Positions 63,267 to 64,000 of a DNA stretch of 64,000 nucleotides are shown piece by piece. This DNA is from Ephydatia muelleri (taxonomy: Eukaryota > Porifera > Demospongiae > Spongillida > Spongillidae). Location: assembly GCA_013339895.1 (NCBI GenBank), contig JABACO010000006.1:1580806-1644805 (forward strand), given 5' to 3'. A model generated the notes under the pieces. It was not told the origin of the DNA, did not search any database, and worked only from the letters and a program-made list of their open reading frames with translations. The position numbers and the translations under genes were made by a program. The number at the start of each line of letters is the position of its first letter. Positions within the stretch are counted from its first letter, which is position 1.

Positions 63267-64000
63267 TTAACACATTCCGGTAGTTCCAGTCTTTCTCCCA
63301 AAGTGTTCTTGGTGTATGATTCGTTGTCACAGGTCACAGCTTCACGCTGAGGAACTTGAATCTCATTGGTTTCTTGAGAAGACACGCGTGCCTGAAGGGC
63401 CGGAGAGTTGGACATGAATTTCCTGAGAATGAATCCTGCTTGGCTCAAACACTGTTTTGACTTCTCGTACAGCTCAAATGCCTCGGCTTCAGTCTTCCCT
63501 CCAAAAGTGAGGTCGTCCACATAAATAGAGCGATTGAACTTCTCAACAAAAGAATGATCTCTATCTCTGTAGCCTTCGACATGCTTTCTAATCGTCGCAT
63601 TGAGGAGAAACGGGCTTGCCGAAACTCCAAACACCACCCTGGTGAAGCGCATGACGGCTAGTCTAGGAAGTTGCGCCGCAATGTCATCCACCCACAGAAA
63701 CCTTAAAGCGTTGCGGTCTTCTTCAGCTACAGACACCATAAGAAAGGCTTTCTCTATGTCTGCAGTCACAGCTATTTGAAAGAGACGGAATCTCAGAAGA
63801 ATATCTAGAATGTTCTGGCCAAAGGTTGGTCCCGCGTATAAACTATCATTAAGAGACGGTCCGTTACTCCTTGCCAACGCATCATAAACGATGCGCAACT
63901 TAGTTGTCAGCTTATCCTCCCGTATTACAGCATGATGAGGAAGGTAGTGAGTTGCTCCAATGGATCCAGCATCAGAAGGGTCAACTATTTCCACTATGCC
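63263..64000 (-). pseudogene. BEL/Pao pol: reverse transcriptase part
   Basis: Open from the window edge. RT motifs LPHHAVIREDKLTTKLRIVY, SLNDSLYAGPTF, ADIEKAFLMVSV, FGVSASPFLLNATI and the active site IYVDDLTFGG. It stops at 63263-63265 just after a tandem AAGTG duplication that shifts the frame relative to the integrase ORF; the encoded polyprotein is therefore interrupted unless the duplication is an assembly error. Confidence 0.85.

Larger units (their letters stand above)
60716..64000 (-). mobile_element. BEL/Pao LTR retrotransposon, 5' end beyond window
   Basis: Minus-strand element running off the right edge. It shows the Pao-type order RT, A17-like connection, RNase H, zinc-binding integrase N-terminus, integrase core and a C-terminal DUF5641-like region. 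gag and protease must lie beyond 64000. It ends about 0.5 kb downstream of the NIDO/EGF receptor stop. Confidence 0.88.

Overview
The window is animal nuclear DNA, most likely from a sponge (probably a demosponge). The protein-coding signal is short exons with GT/AG introns, nearly all in splice phase 1, encoding extracellular modules (Ig, FN3, SRCR, NIDO, calcium-binding EGF) with one transmembrane exon per gene. The receptor types, the compact gene layout, the TGCATGCA-rich intergenic DNA and an unnamed Cys-containing module that I associate with poriferan receptors all point to a sponge. The phylum call is inference. No rRNA, tRNA or prokaryotic feature was seen.

Three single-pass membrane receptor genes make up the host content. 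(1) Minus strand, 7259 to 4396: signal peptide, Ig, two FN3-like domains, two tandem unnamed modules of exactly 87 codons each, transmembrane segment and a short tail with a tyrosine motif; the model closes in frame at 573 aa. (2) Minus strand, 24043 to 10443: an SRCR receptor whose last exon carries the transmembrane segment and cytoplasmic tail. Two of its SRCR exons are split by transposons (a Ty3/gypsy element at 15386-19990 and a non-autonomous DNA transposon at 23153-23912). In each case deleting the insert plus one copy of the target-site duplication recovers a correctly phased exon, apart from a 4-bp duplication in the gypsy-split exon. (3) Plus strand, 34757 to 60221: signal peptide, NIDO domain, a ~165-aa unnamed module present twice (first copy frameshifted), 19 EGF exons, transmembrane exon and tyrosine-containing tail. 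The EGF array is built from near-identical units, in part exact 220-bp tandem repeats. All internal exons from the NIDO end to the membrane are phase 1-1, so any of them can be skipped or duplicated without changing frame.

The rest is dominated by mobile DNA: the gypsy element with near-identical LTRs, older gypsy fragments (12.6-13.2 kb and 58.3-58.65 kb), a BEL/Pao element entering from the right edge (60.7-64 kb, minus), relics of a THAP/DDE transposon with a convergent PHD-finger ORF (25.4-26.1 kb), many foldback or TIR elements, hairpins, and micro- and minisatellites. A segment of about 3.5 kb at 36.56-40.08 kb is duplicated at 43.39-51.19 kb, where later insertions have expanded it. 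This duplication produced the second copy of the unnamed NIDO-linked exon.

Several coding breaks are one-base changes in homopolymer runs and could be assembly error. The tandem duplications (4 bp in SRCR, 5 bp in BEL/Pao) and the TSD-flanked insertions are much less likely to be.
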